Shown here piece after piece: positions 41,316-50,832 of a stretch of 64,000 nt of DNA. The notes under the pieces were generated by a model that worked only from the letters and a program-made list of their open reading frames with translations, searched no databases and was not told where the DNA came from. Positions within the stretch are counted from its first letter, which is position 1. Each line of letters begins with the position of its first letter. The stretch lies in NCBI RefSeq assembly GCF_000812565.1, contig NZ_JTAM01000010.1, forward strand, positions 1 through 64,000. The letters are read 5' to 3'. The stretch comes from Flammeovirga sp. OC4 (GTDB taxonomy: Bacteria > Bacteroidota > Bacteroidia > Cytophagales > Flammeovirgaceae). Made by a program: the position numbers and the translations under genes.

Positions 41316-42548
41316 ATGGCGAATCCTATTGATAAACGATTAATGCTAAAAGAAATGCAGTTAGAATCTCTTTTTGAGACGATAAGTGCTATCAACGCAA
41401 ATAAATCGGAAGAAGATCTTTATACCATTTATAAACTAACACTTTCTTCTAACCCAAGTGTTTCAAATCTTCTTCTATTTGTTTTTGATGAGGATTTGCA
41501 GGAACATGTTCGCTATGTAAATTATGGCAACCATGATCATGAATTAACGGAGCGTTTTCCGAAAGTGTTTGAAGAATATACCAAAACATCAAAGCTTCAA
41601 ACAAAACCAGAAGGGTTCCAGAATTTTGATACGATCATTCCGATCAAGCATAAAAATGATGTATTAGCCTATGCGTTGGTTGGAGTAGCATCAGAAAAAC
41701 ATATTGATTTTCATGACTCAGGATTTACCGAAGCTCTGAGTAATATAATCTTAGTAGCAATTGAAAATAAAAAGCTTGCTCGAAAAGAGGAAAAGCAAAA
41801 AGAGACCAAAAAGCAATTAAAGATTGCTTCTCAAGTACAGACAATGCTATTCCCAAGAAAACTGCCTTACGGTGATAACGTGCCAGTTTCAATTCACGCA
41901 AGCTACATGCCTCACCACTCTATTGGCGGCGATTATTATGACTTTATCCAAATGACGGATACAAAGTTTTTGATATCTATTGCTGATGTTTCAGGCAAAG
42001 GCGTTCCGGCTGCAATATTAATGTCCAATTTCCAAGGTACTATACGTGCATTAGCCAGAAGGAATATGGATATTGAGAGTATCGTACATGAAGCCAATAC
42101 CCAAATTTTAGAAAGTGCACAAGGTGAAAATTTCATCACAGCTTTCTTTATGGTGTACGATACCGATACACAATGCATTCATTACATTAATGCAGGTCAC
42201 AACCCACCTTTCCTGTATAATGAAAACAAATTCTCTCGTTTAGAAGAAGGTACAACAATTTTGGGGTCTTTTACAAAATTACCTTTCATTGAAGTTGGAG
42301 AAATTAATAACTTGCGAAAGTTCTTCATTTTTGGATTCACTGATGGTTTTACCGAAACCTATAATGACGAAGATGAAGAACTAGGAGATGACAAATTATT
42401 AGAGTTCTTGGATGCAAATATTCAATACGACCAGAAAAAAATGCATAAGAATCTTATTGCACTCCTAAACACTTTCAAAGGTCACCAGGCTTATGCTGAT
42501 GATATCACTTTATTGTCATGTAAAGTCGACCTTGACAAGAGTCTGTAA
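41316..42548 (+). CDS. PP2C-type SpoIIE/RsbU phosphatase with N-terminal GAF-like domain
   Basis: A 410-residue serine phosphatase. The N-terminal part (about 1-160) looks like a GAF sensor domain (LFETISAINANKSEEDLYTI, FDTIIPIKHKNDVLAYALVG), followed by a coiled linker (KKLARKEEKQKETKKQLKIA). The PPM/SpoIIE domain has SIGGDYYDF with Asp206, ISIADVSGKGVPAAILMSNF and YINAGHNPPFLY, then FGFTDGFTET and a final YADDITLL. Such enzymes dephosphorylate anti-sigma-antagonist proteins in partner switching; no STAS or RsbW gene is nearby. Confidence 0.9.
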   Translation: MANPIDKRLMLKEMQLESLFETISAINANKSEEDLYTIYKLTLSSNPSVSNLLLFVFDEDLQEHVRYVNYGNHDHELTERFPKVFEEYTKTSKLQTKPEGFQNFDTIIPIKHKNDVLAYALVGVASEKHIDFHDSGFTEALSNIILVAIENKKLARKEEKQKETKKQLKIASQVQTMLFPRKLPYGDNVPVSIHASYMPHHSIGGDYYDFIQMTDTKFLISIADVSGKGVPAAILMSNFQGTIRALARRNMDIESIVHEANTQILESAQGENFITAFFMVYDTDTQCIHYINAGHNPPFLYNENKFSRLEEGTTILGSFTKLPFIEVGEINNLRKFFIFGFTDGFTETYNDEDEELGDDKLLEFLDANIQYDQKKMHKNLIALLNTFKGHQAYADDITLLSCKVDLDKSL

Positions 42549-42709
42549 AGGACAAAACTTTGAAATGAATAACCTGAATTTGTAAGTCCATTAATCAAAA
42601 TAACCAGCTTACTTGTGAGAGGTATTTCTTCTCTAAAGTGATGTCTTGCACACGCTCTAGCAATAAACACATATTTTATTACTTATATTAATTACTAACC
42701 TTTAATTAA

Positions 42710-44053
42710 ATGCAAAAGCTCGAGTTAAAAAGCTTCATGCAGGGTTTAATCAGAAGAAATCCTGGACAACCAGAATTCCACCAGGCCGTGGAGGAAGTGG
42801 CAGAGAAATTAATTCCATTCATCAACGAAAACCCCAAATACTTAGATGCTTCGATCCTGGAGCGTATGACAGAACCTGACAGAGTAATCAGTTTCCGTGT
42901 AACGTGGATGGATGATGAAGGTAACATTCGTGTCAATAGAGGTCACCGTGTACAGTTTAATGGTGCTATTGGCCCTTACAAAGGTGGACTTCGTTTCGAC
43001 AAGTCAGTATCATTAGGTACTTTAAAATTCTTGGGTTTTGAACAGGTATTGAAAAACTCTTTAACAACCCTTCCAATGGGTGGTGCTAAAGGTGGTTCTG
43101 ACTTCAACCCCAAAGGAAAATCAGATGCAGAAATCATGAGATTCTGTCATGCATTTATGACGGAACTTTACAGATATATTGGTAAGGATACAGACGTTCC
43201 TGCCGGCGATATTGGTGTTGGCGGTAGAGAAGTAAGTTATATGTTTGGTCAGTACCGTCGTATTGCCAATGAATATACAGGTGTTCTTACAGGTAAAAAC
43301 TTAGCATTTGGTGGATCAAATGCTAGAACTGAAGCGACAGGTTACGGTTCAGTTTATTTCGCTAAAGAAATGCTTGCCGTTAGAAATGATGATTTCAATG
43401 GCAAAAAAGCAGTTGTATCTGGGTCTGGTAATGTCGCTCAATACACTGTTGAAAAATTAATTCAGCTAGGTGCTACAGTTCTTACTGTTTCAGACCGTGG
43501 CGGTTTCTTACATGATCCTGATGGAATTGATGCGGAGAAATTAGCTCATATCCAACAACTGAAAAATGTAGACCGTGTTTCTTTAGGTGAATATGTGAAG
43601 AAATATCCTGGTGCAACTTATACTGAAGGTCAAAGACCTTGGAGTATCAAAACAGATCTAGCTTTCCCATCAGCTACTCAAAACGAGTTAGATGAAAAAG
43701 ATGCTGAAACATTGATTGCCAACGGATGTATCTTAGTTTGTGAAGGTGCTAACATGCCTTCAACCAACAAAGCCGTAAAAGTATTTGAGAAAAATAAAAT
43801 TATGTACGGCCCTGGTAAAGCGGCTAACGCAGGTGGTGTTGCTATCTCAGGTCTTGAAATGACACAAAACTCAATGCGTTTACAGTGGAGCTTTGAAGAA
43901 GTAGATGAAAAACTTCAAGGTATTATGAAGAAAATCCATGAAAAGTGCCTAAAATATGGTCAAGAAGACGGATGGGTTGACTATGTGAAAGGAGCAAATA
44001 TTGGTGGCTTTGTGAAAGTCGCTGATGCTTTATTGGCATACGGTGTGATCTAA
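42710..44053 (+). CDS. gdhA: NADP-specific glutamate dehydrogenase
   Basis: A 447-residue hexameric glutamate dehydrogenase that makes glutamate from 2-oxoglutarate and ammonium. Signature residues are seen in VQFNGAIGPYKGGLRFDKSV, the active-site lysine block LPMGGAKGGSDFNPKGKSD, PAGDIGVGGREV and the dinucleotide fold VVSGSGNVAQYTVEKL. Length and the SGSGNV wording fit the NADP form. A 161-base gap separates it from the phosphatase gene, so it is likely independent, and it ends at a very strong terminator. Confidence 0.96.
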   Translation: MQKLELKSFMQGLIRRNPGQPEFHQAVEEVAEKLIPFINENPKYLDASILERMTEPDRVISFRVTWMDDEGNIRVNRGHRVQFNGAIGPYKGGLRFDKSVSLGTLKFLGFEQVLKNSLTTLPMGGAKGGSDFNPKGKSDAEIMRFCHAFMTELYRYIGKDTDVPAGDIGVGGREVSYMFGQYRRIANEYTGVLTGKNLAFGGSNARTEATGYGSVYFAKEMLAVRNDDFNGKKAVVSGSGNVAQYTVEKLIQLGATVLTVSDRGGFLHDPDGIDAEKLAHIQQLKNVDRVSLGEYVKKYPGATYTEGQRPWSIKTDLAFPSATQNELDEKDAETLIANGCILVCEGANMPSTNKAVKVFEKNKIMYGPGKAANAGGVAISGLEMTQNSMRLQWSFEEVDEKLQGIMKKIHEKCLKYGQEDGWVDYVKGANIGGFVKVADALLAYGVI

Positions 44054-44072
44054 TCCACTCGCTTTTATAGAT

Positions 44073-44116
44073 AAAAAACAGGCTAAGTCGTTTCATTATG
44101 ACTTAGCCTGTTTTTT
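44073..44116 (+). terminator. Terminator of gdhA
   Basis: AAAAAACAGGCTAAGTC and GACTTAGCCTGTTTTTT form a perfect 17-bp stem around a 10-base loop, 19 bases after the stop. Confidence 0.95.
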
Positions 44117-44171
44117 GTAGAATAAAAAAACTTTCTACTCTTCTTAACACTTGAAAAGTTAAACAAAAAAA

Positions 44172-44193
44172 AGTGCAAGCTTTCACCTGCACT
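44172..44193 (-). terminator. Terminator of the DUF4412-like gene
   Basis: On the minus strand AGTGCA, a 10-base loop and TGCACT are followed by eight T residues, 28 bases after the stop at 44222. Confidence 0.75.
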
Positions 44194-44221
44194 CTAATAT
44201 TATTCTTCAATAATTCAGTTC

Positions 44222-44875
44222 CTAAAAACCAAATCCACTTGTACTCATCGTTGTATATCCAGCTGTTGATAAGTTGTATTTCTTATTTACAATTTTAGTA
44301 GCTTGGATGTCTAATCTTTGGTTTTTCGCTTCATCAACAAAGCTAAAACCTAACAACATTTCTCCATCTGAAAGTTTCACGCCAACTTCTTTTGTGATTA
44401 CTTTCGTCAAGCTTTCTAAACCTTTTGCTGGTACTGATAACTTACCAATATAAATGTAGACCTTTTGTCCGTCCTTTTCTCCTTCATATACACGGCATTT
44501 GCTACCAAGAATCTCTTTTTTGATTTTCTTATTTTCCTTTGCCTTTACAGAATTGATACCATAAACATCTACTTTTGAAGGATCAACAGGTGATTCAATA
44601 GCGATCTTTTGGCCAAACTGACGCATTAAAATCAGGTATTTATTATTTGTAAAATCACATAACATATACTGAGTACCAGCATCTTCTTCTGTCACTACTC
44701 TTGCTCCTAAAGTGGATTGGTCACCAATCATCAAGGTCACTTTTGGATATTCTATGACCTTACCATTCATTGCTTGAGTAAATACCAATTGATTTTCAAA
44801 TGGATATGATTGTGCAAAAGCTGAAAGTGATAATGAGCTTAATAATGCGATAATTGCGATTTTTATAAGTTTCAT
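44222..44875 (-). CDS. Periplasmic protein, DUF4412-like
   Basis: A 217-residue secreted protein with signal MKLIKIAIIALLSSLSLSAF ending AQ. The mature part is beta-rich and follows the pattern of DUF4412/LolA-like periplasmic proteins: MNGKVIEYPKVTLMIGDQST, YMLCDFTNNKYLILMRQFGQ, KIKKEILGSKCRVYEGEKDG, then VYIYIGKLSVPAKG. Two cysteines may form a disulphide. The family assignment is by eye. Monocistronic with its own terminator. Confidence 0.65.
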   Translation of the reverse strand: MKLIKIAIIALLSSLSLSAFAQSYPFENQLVFTQAMNGKVIEYPKVTLMIGDQSTLGARVVTEEDAGTQYMLCDFTNNKYLILMRQFGQKIAIESPVDPSKVDVYGINSVKAKENKKIKKEILGSKCRVYEGEKDGQKVYIYIGKLSVPAKGLESLTKVITKEVGVKLSDGEMLLGFSFVDEAKNQRLDIQATKIVNKKYNLSTAGYTTMSTSGFGF

Positions 44876-45021
44876 TCCTGTAAAATTTGTGTTATTTAAT
44901 TCTAGTCAATAAGACTCAAAGCTTATTGATAGATTACTCAAAAATAATCAATTCCGTTACAAAATTACCTTATTATTGATTGGCAGGTAATTAAAGGAAG
45001 TTAAATAAAGAAAAATTGGGG

Positions 45022-45426
45022 CTACTTTGAAGGTCTCGTAGGCATTGAATGGAATACTACCTTACTTCCATAAGCTGTATCAATTAATAAATCTCCCTCT
45101 TTTATTAACCTAATATCAGGTCGTTGAGGGTTTAAATGATCCATTTTAATTCCAGCTGAATTCTCACCATGACCTTCAGCAAGGGTTACATTTATTTTCC
45201 CTTCAGAAGTGGTGTAAGTCCCTTCATATTCATAATAACTACCATCAGAATAATCTAAAACATATTGTACTTTACCATTGGGCTGAAATGAGAATGCTGC
45301 AGTCCCGTAGGCTCTTTTATTGATATAAATTTCATCATCTTCTCCTTCCGAAGCTACTCCCCAAAAAGACACAAAGGTAAAAATGGCAGTCATTAGCAGT
45401 TTTGAAATATTCTTTAGATTATTCAT
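45022..45426 (-). CDS. Small secreted protein of unknown function
   Basis: A 134-residue protein with a signal peptide (MNNLKNISKLLMTAIFTFVS, ending FWGVAS). The mature part has a short beta domain with GTAAFSFQPNGKVQYVLDYS then DGSYYEYEGTYTTSEGKINV, in the style of lipocalin-like or META-like stress proteins, but no family is certain. A perfect 9-bp inverted repeat lies 17 bases upstream of the start. Confidence 0.7.
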   Translation of the reverse strand: MNNLKNISKLLMTAIFTFVSFWGVASEGEDDEIYINKRAYGTAAFSFQPNGKVQYVLDYSDGSYYEYEGTYTTSEGKINVTLAEGHGENSAGIKMDHLNPQRPDIRLIKEGDLLIDTAYGSKVVFHSMPTRPSK

Positions 45427-45442
45427 AGTTGTCCGTGTTGGT

Positions 45443-45470
45443 TTGTTGAACTTTTACAAACGTTCAACAA
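45443..45470. promoter_or_regulatory. Perfect inverted repeat upstream of the small secreted protein gene
   Basis: TTGTTGAAC, a 10-base spacer and GTTCAACAA lie directly upstream of the start at 45426. It could be an operator or a leader hairpin. It lacks a T-run, so it is not a terminator. Confidence 0.45.
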
Positions 45471-45530
45471 CAACCAATTGATAATCCTTAGAAACACTCA
45501 TTTAAACAATACAACCTATTTTAACGAAAA

Positions 45531-45556
45531 AAGCCTCCCGATTTCTCAGGAGGCTT
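45531..45556 (-). terminator. Terminator of secDF
   Basis: On the minus strand AAGCCTCC, a 10-base loop and GGAGGCTT form a perfect stem followed by six T residues in total, 22 bases after the secDF stop. Confidence 0.88.
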
Positions 45557-45578
45557 CAAAAATTTATCTTTTAAAGAA

Positions 45579-48539
45579 CTAAGCTTTAATCACTTCAGGA
45601 TCTTTTTTGATTTCTTTTTTAGAAGTATCAAATACTACTGGAGCAGCGATAAATACTGAAGAGTATGTACCGACCATGATACCAATAAATAATGAGAATG
45701 AGAATCCTCTTAATGCCTCACCACCGAAGATTAATAATACTAAGATTACTAATAATGTAGTGAATGAAGTAATGATCGTACGGTTTAATGTACCGTTGAT
45801 CGCAGAGTTCATCACGTCAATTGTTTTTGTACCTGCTGTCGCGTTTGAAGTTTCTTCACGAACACGGTCAAATACTACCACTGTATCGTTGATTGAGTAA
45901 CCAATTACAGTAAGGATCGCAGCGATAAATACTTGGTCTAATTCGAAACCAGCACCTAATAAGTTCGCGATACCAAATGCACCAAATACAACTAATGTAT
46001 CGTGGAATAAGGCAACAACTGCACCAGCACCGAAGTTCCACTTACCGAAACGTAATAAGATGTATAAGAAGATACCTGCTAATGAGAACAATACTGCCTC
46101 GTTTGCACCATCTGTAATATCATCAGCGATAGTAGCACCTACTTTTGAAGTTGAAGGAATCACGAATGTTCCCGCATCTACTTTTTGCTTATCTGAGTAT
46201 TTTAAGCCAGTGAATGACTCAATACCTTTGATAATAGCAGTTTGTACTTTATCATCTGCTTCAGTTGACTCATCGTCTACTAAGTATGCAGTAGTGATTT
46301 TTAAGGTATTGTCGTTTCCGTAAGTTTTTACTTCAACTGACTTACCTTCTACTTCTTTCACTAATGAACCTTGTAATTTTGAAGGAACAACAGCTTCTTC
46401 GAAGTTTACGATATATGTACGACCACCTGTGAAGTCTACACCTAAGTTAAGACCATTTACAGCTAATGAACCAATACCTAATGAAATAACAACTGCTGAG
46501 AAAATGTAAGCCATTTTACGTTTACCCATGAAGTCGATGTTCGACTGACCCGCTAATTTCGAAGATAATGCAGTTTCGAAGTTTAAGTTTACATTCTCAC
46601 CATGCTTCTTAGTGAAGTAAGAAACAATCAAACGAGAAATGAATACTGCTGAGAAGAATGAACAAACGATACCGATCATTAATGTTACCGCGAAACCTTT
46701 GATTGGTCCCATACCGAACGTGTAAAGGAAAGCACCAGTCAATAACGTTGTTAAGTTGGCATCAAAGATTGTCCAGAATGCACGGTCGAAACCATTGTTG
46801 ATTGCTTCTAAAATACCTCTACCTGCTCTTTGCTCTTCACGAATACGTTCGAAGATAAGTACGTTGGCGTCAATCGACATACCGATTGTCAATACGATAC
46901 CTGCAATACCTGGTAACGTTAATGCTGCACCAAGCTCTGCTAAGATACCGAAGATAAAGAAGATGTTTGCACCCAATGCAACGTTTGCAATCACACCACC
47001 TTTCGCATAGTAAGCAATCATAAATACGATTACTAAACCTAAACCGATAAGGATTGAAGTCATACCTTCTGATTGAGCGACTTTACCTAATGAAGGACCA
47101 ACAACAACTTCCTCGATGATACGAGTAGGAGCTGGTAATTTACCTGCTTTTAATACGTTTGCTAAATCTTTTGCTTCGTTGATATCAAAAGAACCAGTGA
47201 TTTCTGAACGACCGCCGTCGATTTCAGAGTTTACAGTTGGAGCAGTATATACTTCGTTATCTAAAGAGATAGCGATACGACGACCTAAGTTTTGACCAGT
47301 CATTTTCTTCCATTTCTTAGCACCTTCTACGTTCATTGACATAGAAACTGCAGGTTGAGCTCTTTGGTCGAAAGATTGTACAGCGTCAGTGATTACATCA
47401 CCTGAGATTTTAGCCTCACGGTCTTTCTTTACTACGAATAACTCGAAGTAGCTAATACCTTCTTGAGTAGCCACTGGCTTGTGACCCCATAAGAATTTCA
47501 TGTCTGAAGGAACTACTGAAGTTACGTTTTCATCACGTAACATTTTGTTTACGTCTGAAGTATCGTTTTCAGAGTAAACCAAACCACCTTGCATTTTTGA
47601 TAAAAGTGGAGAGATTACAGTTTCGTCAACTTGAGCTGAATCAGCAGCTGCGTTAGTTGAGTCACCTTCGAATAAAGAGTTGTTATCAGCAGCAACTTCT
47701 TTTTCTTCTTTTTGAGCAGGAACGTCACCTGCTAATTTCTTACGAGCTTCTTCTTGTTTCACCCACTCTTGGTTCATTTGGAAAATGAATGGCTGAGCTT
47801 CTTGGTTAGTCCAAACTTCTAAGAACTCTAACTTTGCTACACCTTGTAATAAGTTACGTACACGCTCAGGGTTATCTACACCTGGTAATTCGATTGAAAT
47901 ACGGTTAGTACCTTGTAGACGTTGGATGTTTGGTTGAGTAACACCAAACTTGTCAATACGAGTACGGATAATTTCGAATGCTCTATCTACAGCACCATCT
48001 ACTTCGCTTTCTACTAAATCAACTACTTGCTTGTTTGGAGAGTTGAAAGAAATACGACCACGGTTTGCTGAAGAAGCAAAGTAAGTTGCGAAAGGAACGT
48101 TTGGAGCAGACTCTTCTAACGCATCGAAGAAGTTAGTAGTGAATGACTCTCTGTTTTCTTTTTGAGCTTTTGCAGCTTCTGCTAATGCTGTTTCAAATGC
48201 AGCATCAACGTTAGCACCTGCCATCGCTTTGATTACCTCTACTGGAGATACTTCAAGCGTTACGTGCATACCACCTTGTAAGTCAAGACCTAATGCTAAT
48301 TCTTTGTTCTTTACTTCTTCGTAAGTATACTGAGTGAAACCTAAATCGTAAACTGGAGTTTTCCATAATGAATCGATGTAAGCTTGTTTTTTGAAGTAGT
48401 CAACATGACCTTCTGAATCCATTGCATACTCGTCCGCGTCGCTTTGAATAGAGCGAGATACGAAAGAGAATGACAAGTCAAATAAACTGAATGCAGTCAC
48501 AATGACAGCAATAAACAGGATAAAACCTCTGTTTCTCAT
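45579..48539 (-). CDS. secDF: Protein translocase subunit SecDF (single-chain fusion)
   Basis: A 986-residue SecD-SecF fusion that uses the proton gradient to complete Sec export. The SecD part (about 1-650) has NKELALGLDLQGGMHVTLEV in the first periplasmic domain, GLVIVFMIAYY and the ANVLIFERIREEQRAG loop. The SecF part (about 670-986) has GLNLGVDFTGGRTYIV and the equivalent NDTVVVFDRVREET. A Lys/Glu-rich insertion near residues 265-300 (KEEKEVAADNNS) is usual for this phylum. Fusion into one chain is normal in Bacteroidota. Codon use is more GC-rich than the neighbours, in line with strong expression. Confidence 0.97.
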   Translation of the reverse strand: MRNRGFILFIAVIVTAFSLFDLSFSFVSRSIQSDADEYAMDSEGHVDYFKKQAYIDSLWKTPVYDLGFTQYTYEEVKNKELALGLDLQGGMHVTLEVSPVEVIKAMAGANVDAAFETALAEAAKAQKENRESFTTNFFDALEESAPNVPFATYFASSANRGRISFNSPNKQVVDLVESEVDGAVDRAFEIIRTRIDKFGVTQPNIQRLQGTNRISIELPGVDNPERVRNLLQGVAKLEFLEVWTNQEAQPFIFQMNQEWVKQEEARKKLAGDVPAQKEEKEVAADNNSLFEGDSTNAAADSAQVDETVISPLLSKMQGGLVYSENDTSDVNKMLRDENVTSVVPSDMKFLWGHKPVATQEGISYFELFVVKKDREAKISGDVITDAVQSFDQRAQPAVSMSMNVEGAKKWKKMTGQNLGRRIAISLDNEVYTAPTVNSEIDGGRSEITGSFDINEAKDLANVLKAGKLPAPTRIIEEVVVGPSLGKVAQSEGMTSILIGLGLVIVFMIAYYAKGGVIANVALGANIFFIFGILAELGAALTLPGIAGIVLTIGMSIDANVLIFERIREEQRAGRGILEAINNGFDRAFWTIFDANLTTLLTGAFLYTFGMGPIKGFAVTLMIGIVCSFFSAVFISRLIVSYFTKKHGENVNLNFETALSSKLAGQSNIDFMGKRKMAYIFSAVVISLGIGSLAVNGLNLGVDFTGGRTYIVNFEEAVVPSKLQGSLVKEVEGKSVEVKTYGNDNTLKITTAYLVDDESTEADDKVQTAIIKGIESFTGLKYSDKQKVDAGTFVIPSTSKVGATIADDITDGANEAVLFSLAGIFLYILLRFGKWNFGAGAVVALFHDTLVVFGAFGIANLLGAGFELDQVFIAAILTVIGYSINDTVVVFDRVREETSNATAGTKTIDVMNSAINGTLNRTIITSFTTLLVILVLLIFGGEALRGFSFSLFIGIMVGTYSSVFIAAPVVFDTSKKEIKKDPEVIKA

Positions 48540-48685
48540 AGTTGTAATTATATAATACTATATGATAGCGGAAATGATTAATTTAATCTATATGTACACA
48601 CGACTTTGATATATTGTGTATAAGGCTATACACGCCATAAAAGCGTTAAAACGGTGTCAATACGTAAAGGGGGAATTAGAGATAA

Positions 48686-49075
48686 TTAGGGTGCATTGGG
48701 TGCTGCATAATAAGAATATATGCAGGTAGCAGTTGTTGATAAGATTGTCTCAACAACTTCTTTAGTAGGTTTGATTTTAGCGACAGGTTTTAAAGTCAAC
48801 CTGAAGTTTACCAATTGATGAAGTGTTTTTACAAATACATTACACCAATTGACTGTTTCAGTACTCTGCGGGATTGCAGTAGACTGATCTTTCAAGACAT
48901 TGTAAGTAGGCTTTTGTTGTCCTTCTTCTTGATCAACATCTTTTTCTACGCTAACACTCACCTCATTTCTTTCCGATGTAACAGCATATGCTGCCTCAGC
49001 ACCTAGTGCTACAAGCATCAGTATCGCCATTAAGAATGGAAATAATTTAAATGATATGGTTGTGTTTTTTTGCAT
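48686..49075 (-). CDS. Small secreted or membrane protein of unknown function
   Basis: A 129-residue protein with one N-terminal hydrophobic helix (FKLFPFLMAILMLVALGAEA), then an acidic stretch (VSVEKDVDQEEGQQ) and a C-terminal part with two cysteines (WCNVFVK, TATCIYSYY). The A-x-A site after the helix suggests a cleaved signal peptide. No family recognised. A -7 box TATTTTTG lies at 49095-49102 on the minus strand with TGTG 19 bases further upstream. Confidence 0.6.
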   Translation of the reverse strand: MQKNTTISFKLFPFLMAILMLVALGAEAAYAVTSERNEVSVSVEKDVDQEEGQQKPTYNVLKDQSTAIPQSTETVNWCNVFVKTLHQLVNFRLTLKPVAKIKPTKEVVETILSTTATCIYSYYAAPNAP

Positions 49076-49188
49076 AGATATTTGTTATCAATGGCAAAAA
49101 TAGAAATCATTTGGAAAAAATCACAGTTTAGACCTCGTTTTTTTGAGTTTAAAAGGGGAGTGCTATCTAAGAATAGTGAAACTTACCC

Positions 49189-50631
49189 TTATTTTTTTAT
49201 AATAAAGTCAAGTTGTCCGTGAATTTCAGGTGTTTGCGTTCTCTCGTGCAAGATCCTCGCTTTATAAGAAATTTTTTCATTCAGGTATTGAGAAAGCTCT
49301 TTCAACGTGATATTTTTATCTTTATTTACATCAGCAGCTCCTTTTAACCCCTTCAAATAATAATAAGTCAACAGTCCATGGTATTGCTCAGCATAACGTG
49401 AAGCCACTTGTTCAGATGAAGCCGCTGTAAGAATTACAGCTTTTTCGTCATTAAGAACTTTATTCTCTGTCTTAATAAAAACAGGAGAAATATTTTTCAA
49501 TAACATACCGTCATCAGTTGCACCACTAAAAGACACATCCAACACCACTTGAAGAGATTTGTAAGGTACTAAACCTATATTTTCATAAAATGTACTTGCT
49601 GAATATCCATTAAAATGAATTAGAGAAGGATCTGTATCGACAGGTACAAAATAACCTTTTTGAGATTCGGGATCCGGAGCACCATGACCCGAATAATAGA
49701 TAAAGACATCTGATTTTTCTGGCTTCACATAATTGAATAATTTCCCTTTTGGATTGTTTTTCACACCAAAGACTGCATTAAAATCTGCCTGAGTTGCATT
49801 TTCAATATAAATAATATTGCCTTCTCTAAAACCAAAAGTTGTGATCAAATACTCCTTCATGATTTGAGCATCATGTAAAGCATATTTCACTTCAGGTACT
49901 CCCTCTTTTTTATAATTTTGATTACCGATAATAACAGCAATCGCATCCTCATTTACTTTTAAAGCTCTCGGAATATTAACATCTACATCGCTTTCCATGG
50001 TCTCCTTCTCTTCCACTTTCTCTTCTTCGATCACCACCTCTTCTTGTTTTACTACTTCCTCTTTCTTTTCTCCTACTACAATAGGAATCGCAAAAGGCTC
50101 AGGTTCTTCGATGTAATTCTTTGCTCTATAGTTTGCTATTGCAGTATGCATTAATCGATCAAAAATACTATTTAATGCCTCTTTCACTTGTCCTTTAAAG
50201 TCATTGGTAAACTTTTCTTGGGATTTGGCTTTTTGCCTTACTAATAACTTTTCGTTGGAAGCGTCAAAAATCTCTACCTCCATCTCTACAAAACTACCTT
50301 TATAGCCGTTTTTCTTATCAACCTTCGCTACAGCATATAAATTTAGTCCATCATGAGATAGCAGTTGTTCCTGTACCCAATCATTTCCTTTAAAGCAACC
50401 TCCTGTATTCCCTAATCCTTGAACAATTTTTCTAGAATTAATCACGAAGTATTTTTTCTGACGATAGGTTTCTTCTATTCCCTCAATCATCAACTTATTA
50501 TTATATTCCTTGAAAGCGTTACAAAGTGTACCACCTTGTTTTGTTTGTGGTAAAATCACAATTTTCTTTGTCTGAGAAAATACTTGAACTTGAAGTAACA
50601 TTAGACAGATAAGAAATAAATAATTTTTCAT
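49189..50631 (-). CDS. Secreted caspase-fold (C14) protein with catalytic Cys replaced by Ser
   Basis: A 480-residue exported protein. After a signal peptide (MKNYLFLICLMLLQVQVFSQ) comes a domain of about 160 residues (KIVILPQTKQGGTLCNAFKE and on), a Glu/Lys/Val-rich linker (about 185-215), and a C-terminal peptidase C14 p20-like domain starting at AIAVIIGNQNYKKEGVPEVK. The catalytic His is in FIYYSGHGAPDP (His316). The cysteine motif DxCFSG reads VVLDVSFSGA, with serine codon TCT at 49533-49531 (Ser367). The protease is therefore probably inactive or altered. Remaining family motifs (AVILTAASSEQVAS, HGLLTYYYLKGLKG) are intact. Single gene. Confidence 0.85.
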   Translation of the reverse strand: MKNYLFLICLMLLQVQVFSQTKKIVILPQTKQGGTLCNAFKEYNNKLMIEGIEETYRQKKYFVINSRKIVQGLGNTGGCFKGNDWVQEQLLSHDGLNLYAVAKVDKKNGYKGSFVEMEVEIFDASNEKLLVRQKAKSQEKFTNDFKGQVKEALNSIFDRLMHTAIANYRAKNYIEEPEPFAIPIVVGEKKEEVVKQEEVVIEEEKVEEKETMESDVDVNIPRALKVNEDAIAVIIGNQNYKKEGVPEVKYALHDAQIMKEYLITTFGFREGNIIYIENATQADFNAVFGVKNNPKGKLFNYVKPEKSDVFIYYSGHGAPDPESQKGYFVPVDTDPSLIHFNGYSASTFYENIGLVPYKSLQVVLDVSFSGATDDGMLLKNISPVFIKTENKVLNDEKAVILTAASSEQVASRYAEQYHGLLTYYYLKGLKGAADVNKDKNITLKELSQYLNEKISYKARILHERTQTPEIHGQLDFIIKK

Positions 50632-50832
50632 TAGATGAGGTTATTAGAGATGTTTTTGATGAAAAAAATTACTTTGATTTAAAATAGAAATTGAATACCC
50701 AATCCTATTATACAAACATAAGACATATTTATAGCGTAATATGACAAACAAAAGTTAAAGCTGAGTGTTCATTGAATAATAATAGAAAGTTTTCCTTCCA
50801 GTATTTTTGTATTGATTCCTGAATTAAACACT

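Noticed and set aside
45607-47010. Plus-strand open frames inside secDF
   Set aside because: They are shadows of a GC-richer, highly conserved gene on the minus strand.
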